From the NCBI GenBank assembly GCA_943846675.1, contig OX044357.1:372001-436000 (forward strand): a stretch of DNA of 64,000 nt, in the 5' to 3' direction. The notes beneath the pieces were generated by a model that had not been told where the DNA came from, did not search any database, and saw only the letters and a program-made list of their open reading frames with translations. The stretch is from UBA987 sp002292105 (GTDB lineage: Bacteria > Bacteroidota > Bacteroidia > NS11-12g > UBA9320). This document shows, one piece after another, positions 52,916-63,600 of this stretch. A program made the translations under genes and the position numbers. Each line of letters opens with the position of its first letter. The first letter of the stretch is position 1.

Positions 52916-54394
52916 ATGGCATTTGATAAAGTTTCCCGTGACCAAGATTATTCAAAATGGTACAATGATTTAGTGGTCAATGCTGACCTCGCAGAGCATT
53001 CTGCAGTGCGCGGATGTATGGTTATAAAACCATATGGATACGCTATTTGGGAGAAAATGCAACAAGAGTTGGACAGGATGTTTAAGGCAACGGGCCACTC
53101 GAACGCATATTTCCCTTTGTTTGTTCCAAAAAGCTTGTTTGAAGCAGAAGAAAAAAATGCCGAAGGCTTCGCCAAAGAATGTGCGGTAGTTACGCATTAT
53201 AGACTAAAAACAGACCCAGAAGATAAAAGCAAATTAATTGTAGATCCAGAAGCCAAACTTGAAGAAGAGCTAATCGTTCGACCAACTAGTGAAGCTATCA
53301 TTTGGAAAACATATAAAGGTTGGATTCAATCCTATCGCGATTTGCCAATTCTCGTTAACCAATGGGCCAATGTTGTGCGTTGGGAAATGCGAACACGTTT
53401 ATTTTTAAGAACAACGGAGTTCTTATGGCAAGAAGGTCACACAGCACACGCAACGAAGCAGGAAGCCATAGACGAGACAAATCAAATGCTCGACGTATAT
53501 GCAGAGTTTGCTGAAAAATTTATGGCCACCCCTGTTATTAAAGGCACTAAAACTGAAAATGAACGCTTTGCAGGAGCTATTGACACCCTGTGTATTGAAG
53601 GATTAATGCAAGATGGGAAAGCGCTTCAAATGGGCACCTCACATTTTCTAGGTCAAAATTTCGCAGACGCATTTGATGTAAAGTTTACAAATAAAGAAGG
53701 TAAGCAAGAATTGGTTTGGGCAACCAGCTGGGGGGTGTCAACAAGATTAATGGGCGCATTGATTATGACACATAGTGATGATGAAGGATTGGTTTTACCT
53801 CCCAACTTGGCTCCGATACAAGTTGTTATTGTGCCGATTTACAAAGGTGTCGACCAACTTAACGAAATTTCTGAAAAGGCTTTAGCGATCAAAGCGGATT
53901 TAGAAGCTCTTGGAATTTCAGTAAAATTTGACGACCGTGACACCCATAAGCCAGGTTTCAAATTTGCAGAATGGGAGTTAAAAGGAGTGCCGGTTAGGAT
54001 TGCCATGGGTCCTCGTGATTTAAAAAGCGGATCTGTAGAGGTTGCTCGTAGAGATACTAAAGAGAAAGAGTCACTTTTAATAAGTGATTTACCAAACAAG
54101 GTTAAGCACTTGCTTGAATCTATTCAAGAAAACTTGTTTCTAAGTGCCAAAACATACCGAGATAACCACATTACACCTGTAAATACTTGGGATGAGTTTA
54201 AGGATGTGTTGGAAAATAAAACCGGGTTTATTTCGGCACATTGGGATGGAACTGGTGAAACAGAAGAAAAGATTAAACAAGAAACAAAAGCAACCATCAG
54301 GTGTATTCCGTTTGACGCAGAGGAAGAAGCAGGTTCCTGTGTTTTTTCAGGTAATCCATCGAATAAACGGGTATTATTTGCCAAAGCGTACTAA
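52916..54394 (+). CDS. proS: Prolyl-tRNA synthetase (archaeal/eukaryotic-like type)
   Basis: The 492-residue class II synthetase has the motif 2 region TRLFLRTTEFLWQEGHTAH and motif 3 GVSTRLMGALIMTHSDDEG. It also has an anticodon-binding domain and a C-terminal zinc-binding-like domain ending NKRVLFAKAY. It lacks the YbaK-like editing insertion of the bacterial type, as is common in Bacteroidota. It charges tRNA-Pro. The gene heads a run with the DUF2007 and radical SAM genes. Confidence 0.95.
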   Translation: MAFDKVSRDQDYSKWYNDLVVNADLAEHSAVRGCMVIKPYGYAIWEKMQQELDRMFKATGHSNAYFPLFVPKSLFEAEEKNAEGFAKECAVVTHYRLKTDPEDKSKLIVDPEAKLEEELIVRPTSEAIIWKTYKGWIQSYRDLPILVNQWANVVRWEMRTRLFLRTTEFLWQEGHTAHATKQEAIDETNQMLDVYAEFAEKFMATPVIKGTKTENERFAGAIDTLCIEGLMQDGKALQMGTSHFLGQNFADAFDVKFTNKEGKQELVWATSWGVSTRLMGALIMTHSDDEGLVLPPNLAPIQVVIVPIYKGVDQLNEISEKALAIKADLEALGISVKFDDRDTHKPGFKFAEWELKGVPVRIAMGPRDLKSGSVEVARRDTKEKESLLISDLPNKVKHLLESIQENLFLSAKTYRDNHITPVNTWDEFKDVLENKTGFISAHWDGTGETEEKIKQETKATIRCIPFDAEEEAGSCVFSGNPSNKRVLFAKAY

Positions 54395-54414
54395 ATTATT
54401 TGTACCTTGATAAA

Positions 54415-54630
54415 ATGGAAAACTTCGTTTTACTACATACCTATTTCAATAGCCTAGATGCCCACAACGCCAAAAACCATCTTGAAAGTTGTGGGATTTT
54501 TTCACAAATAATGGGGGATGTTAACGCCACTACGTATAATTATTTTACCCAAGCAAACGGTGGTATAGAATTGTATGTGTATAAAGACGATTTGGAGAAC
54601 GCACGTAATCTCTTGAATATTTCAGAGTAG
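54415..54630 (+). CDS. DUF2007-type small protein
   Basis: The 71-residue protein begins MENFVLLHTYFNSLDAHNAK and continues with a ferredoxin-like alpha/beta pattern ending GGIELYVYKDDLENARNLL. This matches the DUF2007 (putative signal-transducing protein) family found widely in Bacteroidota. The family has no firm function. The chosen ATG at 54415 is better than the codon at 54400, which lies only 6 bases after the proS stop. Confidence 0.8.
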   Translation: MENFVLLHTYFNSLDAHNAKNHLESCGIFSQIMGDVNATTYNYFTQANGGIELYVYKDDLENARNLLNISE

Positions 54631-54648
54631 CTAGCCAAAGGTAGTCCA

Positions 54649-55662
54649 GTGAAAATTAATTACAGCGATAGTGTAGCCTTCATAAAAACGTTGCGTTTTA
54701 AACGCTTAGTGAATATGTTTAAGATTACGTCTAGCTATTTTTATTCTAAAGCAACTGGCAATAATCATCATACTGGGTTTCCAATTGCCATAAGTATTGA
54801 ACCGACCACTTCTTGTAATTTAAGATGCCCACAGTGTCCAAGCGGGTTAAGGGAGTTTACACGTGACACGGGCATGTTGGATACGGATTTAAACAAGAAG
54901 ATTATTGACGAGCTAAAAGACACACTCACTTATATTACGTATTACTTTCAAGGCGAACCATATCTCAATCAGTCCTTTCTAGACATGGTATCCTATGCGT
55001 CGCAGCACAATATATATACGGCAACAAGCACCAACGCCCATTATTTAACCAAAGAAGTATCTGAATCAACGGTGCGTTCCGGCCTGAAACGGTTAATTAT
55101 TTCTATTGACGGTACCACCCAAGACACATACGGGAAATATCGCATAGGTGGAAACCTTGACAAAGTACTTGCCGGAACAAAAAACATTGTTGAAGCCAAA
55201 AAAAGGGCAGGGCATGGGCCCCATATTATTTGGCAGTTTATCGTATTTGGTCACAACGAACATCAGATTAAAGAAATCAAATCGCTAGCAAAAGAATATG
55301 GTGTTGACGAACTCGGCATTAAGACTGCTCAAGTATATGATTTCGAGACCAACCTAAGCTTAATCCCGGACAATGAAAAGTATGCCCGATATAGTAAAAC
55401 AGGCAGCCCAAAAATCAAGAATAAACTACTGAATCACTGTTGGCGATTATGGCATGCTTGTGTCGTTACTTGGGATGGAAAAATAGCTCCTTGTTGCTTC
55501 GATAAAGACGCAAGTCATCAATTCGGCGACATGCGTGTTTCAAATTTTGCTGATATATGGCAAAATCAGGCGTATAACGCATTCAGAAAACTCGTTCTGC
55601 AATCACGCAAAAACATAGATATCTGTAAGAACTGCACGGAGGGAACTAAAATCTGGGCTTAG
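54649..55662 (+). CDS. Radical SAM/SPASM-domain protein
   Basis: The 337-residue protein has the radical SAM site TTSCNLRCPQCPSG (Cys56, Cys60, Cys63), then GEPYLNQSF and IDGTTQDTYGKYRIGG. A SPASM-type C-terminus follows (HACVVTWDGKIAPCCFDKDA, GDMRVSNFADIWQNQAYNAF, ICKNCTEG). Such proteins mature peptides or modify cofactors, but a substrate peptide gene was not seen nearby. The start is a GTG 18 bases after the DUF2007 stop, so the genes may be co-transcribed. Confidence 0.88.
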   Translation: MKINYSDSVAFIKTLRFKRLVNMFKITSSYFYSKATGNNHHTGFPIAISIEPTTSCNLRCPQCPSGLREFTRDTGMLDTDLNKKIIDELKDTLTYITYYFQGEPYLNQSFLDMVSYASQHNIYTATSTNAHYLTKEVSESTVRSGLKRLIISIDGTTQDTYGKYRIGGNLDKVLAGTKNIVEAKKRAGHGPHIIWQFIVFGHNEHQIKEIKSLAKEYGVDELGIKTAQVYDFETNLSLIPDNEKYARYSKTGSPKIKNKLLNHCWRLWHACVVTWDGKIAPCCFDKDASHQFGDMRVSNFADIWQNQAYNAFRKLVLQSRKNIDICKNCTEGTKIWA

Positions 55663-55807
55663 TTTGTAACTCACAGATTGTCAAAAAATTAAAAATAAAA
55701 TCAAATTATTTTTTATTTATCTAAGAACGCTTAATATTGTTGTGTGAGATTTATATGACAATTCATTATAAACTCTAGTAAAACTTTATTGAGAAAACTT
55801 AAAAGAA

Positions 55808-56887
55808 ATGAATAAGAAAATTTTTATTTCCTGTGCTGTTCTTGCACTATCATTACTTGGAATTGGAGACGTTGCTGCCCAAAACTATATGCACAAATTC
55901 GGGTTCGAGATTAATGGTGGTTTGAGAGAATATGGAGGAGACCGTGGAACACGTTATTTCCTTGCTGAAAAGCCAGAATATCAAGCAATTGGCGCGTCAT
56001 TTGGATATTACGTCAATCCATCTTTTGATGCAATTGTAACTGCATCAATGGGTGAACTGGGACATAGAGACGATAGCTACCCACGTAAACTTGGCTTCAC
56101 TGCTCAGGTTACTGACTTGACTCTTGGACTTCGTTTCAAATTTACCAATGGTAAAATAATGAATGAAGATAGCCGTATCAGACCATTTTTAAATGCAGGA
56201 TGGGGTGGAATGCAGTCAATTTCTAGAATTGTTCACGAACAACCAGGGTATGACGACAACTTCGTTAATAACAGATCATGGATTGCTGCTCACTGGAATG
56301 CGGGTGGTGGTGTTAGAATTGCGCTTACAGACGGTATCGATTTAACACTTCAATCGTCGTATAACTACACCTACGATGACAACTACGATGGATTACCATT
56401 CTCGTTAAGTAAAGTAAGGTTAAATGCTTTGCATGATGCCTTCCTTTATCATTCGGCTGGATTTGTATTTAACTTCGGCGACAATGATGCAGCTTACAGA
56501 TTTAAGCACGAGGAAGAAGTACCTAAAGAACTTGTTGAGAAGGTTAACCTTGCAGCAAAAAATATTCATTTCGAAACAGCAAGTGCTACAATTAAAGAAG
56601 AAAGTAACGCTGACTTAGATTCGATTGTAAACATTTTACTTGACAACCCTACAATCAACGTTTACGTTGAAGGCCATACAGATAACGTTGGTGCTCCAGA
56701 AGACAAAATGACTTCTAGCCAAAAACGTGCTGACGCCGTGCAAGCTTACTTGGCTGCAAAAGGTGTAGATGTAACAAGACTATCATCTAAAGGTTATGGT
56801 GAAACACAACCAATCGCTGACAACAGTACACCAGAAGGTCGTGCTTTGAATCGTCGAGTTGAAGTAAAACTATATTACAGAAAGTAA
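55808..56887 (+). CDS. OmpA-family outer-membrane protein
   Basis: The 359-residue protein has a signal peptide (about 1-24, VAAQ) and an N-terminal beta-barrel part (about 25-215). A C-terminal OmpA peptidoglycan-binding domain follows (about 245-358, INVYVEGHTDNVG, SQKRADAVQAYL, KGYGETQPIADNSTPEGRAL then NRRVEVKL). It links the outer membrane to peptidoglycan. It is a single gene with a bidirectional terminator after it. Confidence 0.93.
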   Translation: MNKKIFISCAVLALSLLGIGDVAAQNYMHKFGFEINGGLREYGGDRGTRYFLAEKPEYQAIGASFGYYVNPSFDAIVTASMGELGHRDDSYPRKLGFTAQVTDLTLGLRFKFTNGKIMNEDSRIRPFLNAGWGGMQSISRIVHEQPGYDDNFVNNRSWIAAHWNAGGGVRIALTDGIDLTLQSSYNYTYDDNYDGLPFSLSKVRLNALHDAFLYHSAGFVFNFGDNDAAYRFKHEEEVPKELVEKVNLAAKNIHFETASATIKEESNADLDSIVNILLDNPTINVYVEGHTDNVGAPEDKMTSSQKRADAVQAYLAAKGVDVTRLSSKGYGETQPIADNSTPEGRALNRRVEVKLYYRK

Positions 56888-56907
56888 TTCCTAATTAGAT
56901 ATTTAAT

Positions 56908-56939
56908 AAAAAAGAGCTATCGACTGATAGCTCTTTTTT
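56908..56939. terminator. Bidirectional terminator between ompA-like gene and uvrB
   Basis: A stem of about 14 bp (AAAAAGAGCTATC core with its complement) and a 4-base loop have A- and T-runs on both sides. It serves both converging genes. Confidence 0.92.
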
Positions 56940-58955
56940 TTATAGCATTTTTTCCAATGCGCTAATCTCATCTCTAAAACGAGCTGCTTCGATAAAATCC
57001 AAATCTTTTGCCGCCTTTTTCATCTTCTTCTTATTCTGCTCAATGGCCGCTTGCAATTGATCTTTGGTCATGTATTTATATACCGGATCAGATGCTAAAC
57101 TGACTTCAACGTCATTAAAATAAGGTTTGGCTTCTCTTGTTGTCTTTCGATCAGCAACAGAAGTTTGTTCCAAAATAGCTTCTTTGCTTTTGTAAATCGT
57201 AGTTGGGGTGATACCGTGCTTTGTATTGTGTTCTATTTGAATCTCACGTCTCCGATTGTTTTCATCTATGGTAAGTTTCATTGAGTCCGTTACCCGATCT
57301 GCATACATGATTACTCTACCATTCTCATTTCTGGCCGCACGGCCAATGGTCTGGGTTAATGATCGATGAGACCTCAAGAAGCCTTCCTTATCCGCATCTA
57401 AGATTGCGACCAATGAAACCTCCGGTAAATCCAACCCTTCTCTCAAAAGGTTTACACCCACCAAAACATCGTAAACACCTAGCCTTAAATCCCGCAGAAT
57501 TTCAACCCTGTCCAGTGTCTTCACTTCAGAGTGAATGTAAGCACTACTAATGTTTAGTCTCTGTAGGTATTTGTCAAGTTCTTCAGCCATGCGTTTGGTC
57601 AGCGTTGTAACCAAAATACGTGCACCTTTTTTTACTTCATTGTCTATTTCGTCGAGTAAATCATCAACCTGGTTCACACACGGTCTTACTTCAATTATCG
57701 GATCCAATAGTCCTGTAGGACGGATAACCTGTTCTACGATTACCCCTTCAGATTCAATTATCTCGTAATCGGCTGGTGTTGCGCTTACGTAAACGACTTG
57801 ATTAACCAGTTGTTCGAATTCATCGAACTTCAACGGTCTATTATCCATTGCCGCAGGTAACCTGAATCCATAATCAACTAGGTTAATTTTCCGAGAACGG
57901 TCACCACCATACATGGCCCTTACCTGAGGCAAGGTCACATGACTTTCGTCAACAATCATTAGAAAGTCTTCTGGGAAATAATCTATCAAACAAAACGGAC
58001 GGGTGCCGGGTTTTCTGTCGTCCATATACCTACTGTAGTTTTCTATTCCACTACAGTAACCAAGCTCACGTATCATTTCAAGATCGTAGGTCGTTCGTTC
58101 TTCGATTCGTTTCGCTTCGAGTGGCTTCTCATTGGCTTGGAAAAAATCCACTTGCTTAACCATGTCGTCTTTAATGTGGCGAATGGCATTGTTCAAGCGT
58201 TCTCTTGGTGTCACCCAAAGATTGGCTGGAAAAACAGCAGCAGTGGTTACCACATCAATCGTTTTACCCGTAACAGGGTCTATTAGGGAGAGTTCTTCAA
58301 TCTCATTTCCAAAGAAGGTAACACGCAATGCGTGATCATCATACGCCAGAAAAATATCAACGTTGTCTCCTTTTACCCGAAACGTTCCACGCTTGAAATC
58401 TGCAGTAGTTCGAGAATACAAACTTTCTACAAGGGCATAAAGAAGCGTGTTTCTGCTCATCTTTTGTCCAACTTCCAAACGAATAATACTGGTTTCAAAA
58501 TCATTTGGATTACCTGCACCATAGATACAACTAACAGAAGCAAGCACGATTACATCTCGTCTTCCACTTAATAATGAAGACGTCGCTGAAAGACGCAATT
58601 TTTCTATTTCATCATTTATCTGAAGATCTTTCTCAATGTATGTATTTGACGTTGGTAAGAACGCCTCAGGTTGATAGTAATCATAGTAAGATACAAAATA
58701 CTCTACCGCATTATCTGGGAAAAATTGTTTGAATTCTCCATACAATTGGGCCACAAGGGTTTTGTTGTGGCTAATAATCAGCGTTGGTTTTTGTACCTCC
58801 TGGATCACATTGGCCATTGTAAAAGTTTTTCCAGAACCAGTTACCCCTAAAAGTGTCTGGCTTTTAAGTCCCCCGTCTAATCCTTCTACTAATTGCTTTA
58901 TGGCTTCTGGTTGATCTCCTTTAGGACTAAAGGAAGAACTGAGTTTAAATGGCAT
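56940..58955 (-). CDS. uvrB: Excinuclease ABC subunit B
   Basis: The 671-residue helicase-like protein has Walker A GVTGSGKT (residues 37-44), the DNA-clamping beta-hairpin region FVSYYDYYQPEAFLP, DESHV (motif II) and GVNLLREGLDLPEVSL, QTIGRAARN (motifs V and VI). A C-terminal UVR motif is at about 630-668 (DLDFIEAARFRDEISALE), which contacts UvrC. It is the damage-verification subunit of nucleotide excision repair. The gene is intact and of normal length. Confidence 0.97.
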   Translation of the reverse strand: MPFKLSSSFSPKGDQPEAIKQLVEGLDGGLKSQTLLGVTGSGKTFTMANVIQEVQKPTLIISHNKTLVAQLYGEFKQFFPDNAVEYFVSYYDYYQPEAFLPTSNTYIEKDLQINDEIEKLRLSATSSLLSGRRDVIVLASVSCIYGAGNPNDFETSIIRLEVGQKMSRNTLLYALVESLYSRTTADFKRGTFRVKGDNVDIFLAYDDHALRVTFFGNEIEELSLIDPVTGKTIDVVTTAAVFPANLWVTPRERLNNAIRHIKDDMVKQVDFFQANEKPLEAKRIEERTTYDLEMIRELGYCSGIENYSRYMDDRKPGTRPFCLIDYFPEDFLMIVDESHVTLPQVRAMYGGDRSRKINLVDYGFRLPAAMDNRPLKFDEFEQLVNQVVYVSATPADYEIIESEGVIVEQVIRPTGLLDPIIEVRPCVNQVDDLLDEIDNEVKKGARILVTTLTKRMAEELDKYLQRLNISSAYIHSEVKTLDRVEILRDLRLGVYDVLVGVNLLREGLDLPEVSLVAILDADKEGFLRSHRSLTQTIGRAARNENGRVIMYADRVTDSMKLTIDENNRRREIQIEHNTKHGITPTTIYKSKEAILEQTSVADRKTTREAKPYFNDVEVSLASDPVYKYMTKDQLQAAIEQNKKKMKKAAKDLDFIEAARFRDEISALEKML

Positions 58956-58989
58956 GAGACAAAAATAACATCATGCCGTGCAAATATTT

Positions 58990-60504
58990 TTAATTTTTAA
59001 GTAATGATAGGATTTCTTCAATTATCACCCTGTCGTTCGACAAACGTGGTACTTTATTTTGACCACCGAGTTTGCCCTTACTTTTCATCCATTTATAAAA
59101 TGTTCCCGTATTGCAGACTTTTATTTGAGGTGGTTTTAGTGCCAAGTCCCCGGTTCTTTTCGCCTCGTAATCTGAATTTACAGATTTTAGTAAGGTGTCT
59201 AGTTCGGTTTGAAATTGTCCAAGATTTTCTGGTTCTTTTTCAAACTCGATTAACCATTGATGTCCACCAGATTTATCGTTCTCTAAATAAACGGGTGCAG
59301 CGGTATATTCTTTCACAATTGCATTTGTTCGTATACAGGCTTCTGCCATAGCTACTTCAGCGTTATCAATCATCAATTCTTCGCCGAATGCGTTTATATA
59401 CAGTTTTGTTCTTCCAGTGATTCTAAATCGGTATGGCTCAACGCTAGTAAACATGATTGTATCGCCCAAAAGATAACGCCACAATCCAGCATTGGTTGTA
59501 ATAATTAACGCATACTGTTTACCCGTTTCGACTTCATCTAAGGTTTTTGTTTTAGGCTCAAGTTTGCCATATTCTTCCATTGGCATAAACTCATAATAAA
59601 TGCCATAATCCATCATCAACAGCATGTCACCGGTAGGTTCCAGCGTATCCTGAATTCCAAAAAACCCTTCTGACGCATTGTAGGTTTCCATGTAGTTCAT
59701 TGACTTTGAGGGGATAAGTTTTCCAAATGGCTGGCGATAAGGATCAAATCCCACACCACCATGCATATACAATTCAAGATTTGGCCAAACCTCTAAGATG
59801 TTTTTTGCTCCAGTCATTTGTAGCAACCTATTCATAAGTAACATTGTCCAAGTGGGCACTCCTGAAATACTTGTTACGTCTACATTAACCGTTGATTGAG
59901 CCATTTTCTCCAGTTTAATTTCCCAATCGCTCATCAAAGCAATTTTTGCCTTTGGCGTACGGAGTAAATTCACCCAAAAAGGGAGGTTATTCATCATGAC
60001 TGCTGACAAATCCCCGCAAAACGAGTTATTGTGTAGCTTGTTTACTTCATGGCTTCCGCCAATCATTAAACTCTTGCCTTCAAAAATTTTACTGTTTGGA
60101 TTGTTATGACAATATATAGTCATCAAGTCGCGCGCTCCTCTAAACTGACATTCGTCTAAAGCCTCAAAACTTACAGGGATAAATTTACTTTTTTCTGATG
60201 TTGTGCCTGATGAAATGGCGAACCATTTTATTTCTGTTGGCCACAATTCAAATTGCTGACCTTTAAGAAGGCGCTGTATATAGGGTTTTAATGTCTCGTA
60301 ACTTTGAACAGGTATGTTAGTTCGGTACGAATCCCGGTCTGTTATTGAGTCAAATCCATGCTTTTTACCAAACCCTGTCGATTTTCCGGCCTCTAAAAGT
60401 TTGAAAAAAAGGTCGTTTTGGACTTCTACAGCATTCTCCATTCCATACTGAACCTGTTGTATTCTCTTCTTAAAATACCAGGAAACTACGGAGTTGAATA
60501 GCAT
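58990..60504 (-). CDS. GH3-family (acyl-adenylase-like) protein
   Basis: The 504-residue protein contains the ATP-binding-like SSGTTSEKSKFIPVS and the YNASEGFFGIQDT region, then LWRYLLGDTI and FRITGRTKLYINAFGEELM. These are the marks of the GH3 family of acyl-amido synthetases, known from plants as auxin conjugating enzymes. Bacterial members are of unknown substrate. The gene stands alone and is separated from uvrB by 34 bases. Confidence 0.9.
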   Translation of the reverse strand: MLFNSVVSWYFKKRIQQVQYGMENAVEVQNDLFFKLLEAGKSTGFGKKHGFDSITDRDSYRTNIPVQSYETLKPYIQRLLKGQQFELWPTEIKWFAISSGTTSEKSKFIPVSFEALDECQFRGARDLMTIYCHNNPNSKIFEGKSLMIGGSHEVNKLHNNSFCGDLSAVMMNNLPFWVNLLRTPKAKIALMSDWEIKLEKMAQSTVNVDVTSISGVPTWTMLLMNRLLQMTGAKNILEVWPNLELYMHGGVGFDPYRQPFGKLIPSKSMNYMETYNASEGFFGIQDTLEPTGDMLLMMDYGIYYEFMPMEEYGKLEPKTKTLDEVETGKQYALIITTNAGLWRYLLGDTIMFTSVEPYRFRITGRTKLYINAFGEELMIDNAEVAMAEACIRTNAIVKEYTAAPVYLENDKSGGHQWLIEFEKEPENLGQFQTELDTLLKSVNSDYEAKRTGDLALKPPQIKVCNTGTFYKWMKSKGKLGGQNKVPRLSNDRVIIEEILSLLKN

Positions 60505-60561
60505 AAATCAAATGTAATATTAATGTCATAGAAATGCAAAACGGAAAATATCCTGAAACTT

Positions 60562-60588
60562 TTTGTCAGGTCTGTGTCTATAAATTTG
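60562..60588 (+). promoter_or_regulatory. Promoter-like element of the giant T9SS gene, copy 2
   Basis: TAAATTTG (60581-60588) fits TAnnTTTG, with TTTG (60562-60565) 15 bases upstream, closer than the usual 19 or so. A second match, TATATTTG, lies at 60599-60606. Confidence 0.4.
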
Positions 60589-60653
60589 GATAAACACATA
60601 TATTTGGTGACCAATTTTTTAGAAAAGTAGTATTTATCAACATAAATAAACAT

Positions 60654-63600
60654 ATGAAAAACACGTTTACACAATTAAAAAATCAAGTCGGTTCTTTGAA
60701 TCGATTTACCTTACTGTTGGCTACAGTAGTTTTATCAGCGATGGCTGCCTCCGCGCAGTATTGCGACGTAGGCTGGCAATTCAACCGATGTTCTGGTAAT
60801 GGAATGTCCATTGAAGGTGTAGCCATTAGCACAGGCGGCTCTGTTATCTACAGCAAAGCAGCGGATGGCTGTAATTTCCCAGCAAGTCCAAGAACCAAAG
60901 CGAACACATTGGTTACAAGTTCCAGTGCTTTCACGTTAAACGGTGGTTCTAATTACACTATCGCAATAGGTTGTGGTAGATTCCCAATGAACATGGGGGT
61001 TTATATCGACTTAAACGGTGACCAAGATTTTGCAGATGCAGGAGAGTTTGTGTCTTCAAGCTGGACACAACAAGCTGCTAATTCAACCAAAACGTATTCA
61101 TTTACAGTAGGTTGTAACAACATCAAAACTGGAGTTACACGTATGCGTATCATAGGTGACTATTCTTTTGCACCTAAACCAAGTGCAACGCGTTCTTGTA
61201 CCGCAATCCAATATGGTGAGGTTGAAGATTACACCATGACTGTAGCTGTTTCTAATAGTTTAGCAGCAGGTTTCTTTATGGTTGATACCGCTTTTGTTAA
61301 GACGAAAGTAAACATGATCAATAACAACCAAGCTGGTTATACGTATCATGGTTGGGATATCGGAGACGATGGCTCAATTGATTATACGACTATTAACGTA
61401 ACGGAGAAGTTCAACTCTACAGGTAAATACTGTGTGCGTTTATACTCTGAAAATTGTATCGGTAGAGATTCAATTTTAAAGTGTGTTGAAATTGTTTCTC
61501 CTACAGCACCTCCAGTAGCAGATTTCGTATCTAGCTCTAATGCTATTGAGTTATACAATAGTTTCCAACTTACAGACTTATCTACCAACGGAGCAATCTA
61601 TTGGGAGTGGTTTATGTATGTACAGGGACCAGATTCTGCAAAAACGCATATTGACATTGCTCAAGGTGGAACGGATGCAGATCAAAACCCATCAATATTT
61701 ACTGCTAAAGGAATCCCAGGATTCCCTGACGTAGGAAAATGGTGTGTTGGACTTACGTCTTCGAATGACATAGGGGCTTCTACAACTGTGATTAAAAAGG
61801 ACTATATAGAAGTGTTAAAAGGCTGTGACGTTGAAATGGGTCCTGGTACTTTAACTTCAATATCTGGTAACGTAATTACATGTGCCGCTGGTTCAATGAT
61901 TAGCAAAATGGATGGTTCTGGTAACTATTCACCAAACGAAAGTGGACTAGATGCATTAATTGCGCCATGTGGTGCAACTTCTATTTCATTCTCTTTTGAT
62001 AAGTGGAAGGTTAAATCTGGTGTAAACTTGAAAATTTACGATGGTCAGGATGCAACAGGTGTAGCATTACATCCAAACAATGGCTTTGATGATAAGAATG
62101 CACCAAGCGCTCCTATCGTAGCAAAATCAGGTGCAATGTATTTCTTATGGAATTCAGGCGCATCTACTGATGAAGGTTTCTTAGGATTCTGGACTTCAAC
62201 TATAGGAACTCAAGCTCCTCCAGTTGCAAGCTTCGCTGGTCCTGATACGATTTACAACGCAGTATTTAACAAATTCATAAACACATCTGCAAATGCAGTT
62301 GGAGAAGTATTCTATACGTGGGACGTTGATGGTGTTACAGAATCCAATTCAAAAGACCTTGACTACATCTCTTTCAGCAACAAGACATATAATGTATGTT
62401 TAACTGTTGAAACATGTGCTGGTAAGAATAAGGCATGCAGAAACATTGTTGTAGCGCCTATTACTTCAAAAACAGAATTAGACTTTGATGCGGACAACAG
62501 AAGACCTAAAGCAGGTGATGATGTTGTTTTCACAAGCAAAGCTGACAAAGCAAACTCATTTAAGTGGACATTCTTCCCAAGTTCTTCTGTAAAATTCACA
62601 GGTGGAACGGATGAATTCTCTGCTAGCCCACAAGTCTCATTCTCTGCTCCAGGTAAGTATACAGTTGCATTGAAAGGATGGAATAACTTATCTCCAACAG
62701 ATTCAGCTACTTCATATGCTCAGGTAATTAAAGATCAGTTCATTATTGTAATTGATTACTGTAAGCCAGTTATTGGTGTAACAACTAGTTCTGACGTTGC
62801 TATTAGCTCTGTATTATTGGAAGACAATGCTACTCCACGAGCTACTTTGATTGACAATGAGTCAACTGAAGAAGTGGGTTACACAGACTTCACTACTGAC
62901 ATCAAAGCTGCTGAATTAACCTTTGGTGGAACGTATAACGTAACCGTTGAAAGACAAACCAATGCCAACAAAGTAAACCGTAAGGTTTGGATTGATTGGA
63001 ACATTGATGGTGACTTTGACGATTCTGGTGAAATGGTATTAAATGAAGGTACGACAAGTAACAAAACAGTAATGGGAAGCTTTACTGTACCTGATTTAGC
63101 AAAATCGTTTGAAGGAACAACTCGAATGAGAGTTGGTATTAGCTACAACAATGACCCTAACGTACCATGTGGTGCTTCAGGTGGTGTTGCAGGAGCTAAC
63201 AGAATTGGTGAGTTCGAAGATTACGCTCTAATCTTAGCGAATGATAACACGACACCAATCATCACATTAAACGGAAACGATACTGTTTATGTTGAGGTAG
63301 GATCTACTTATGCGGATGCTGGTGCAACTGCATTTGACCCGACTGAAGGTAACATCTCTTCTCGTTTAACATCTACGAGTGATGTTGATGATCAAGCTGC
63401 TGGTATCTACTATGTAACCTATTGTGTATCGGATGCATCAGGTAATGCTGCTCCATGTGTTACACGTGTTGTTTACGTAGTTGTTGACCAATCTGCTCCA
63501 GAATTGACATTAACGGGTGCCGACACTGTTTACGTTGATGTAATAACTGGTACTTACAATGAGCCTGGATTTAAAGCAATTGACAAAACGGATGGTGACT

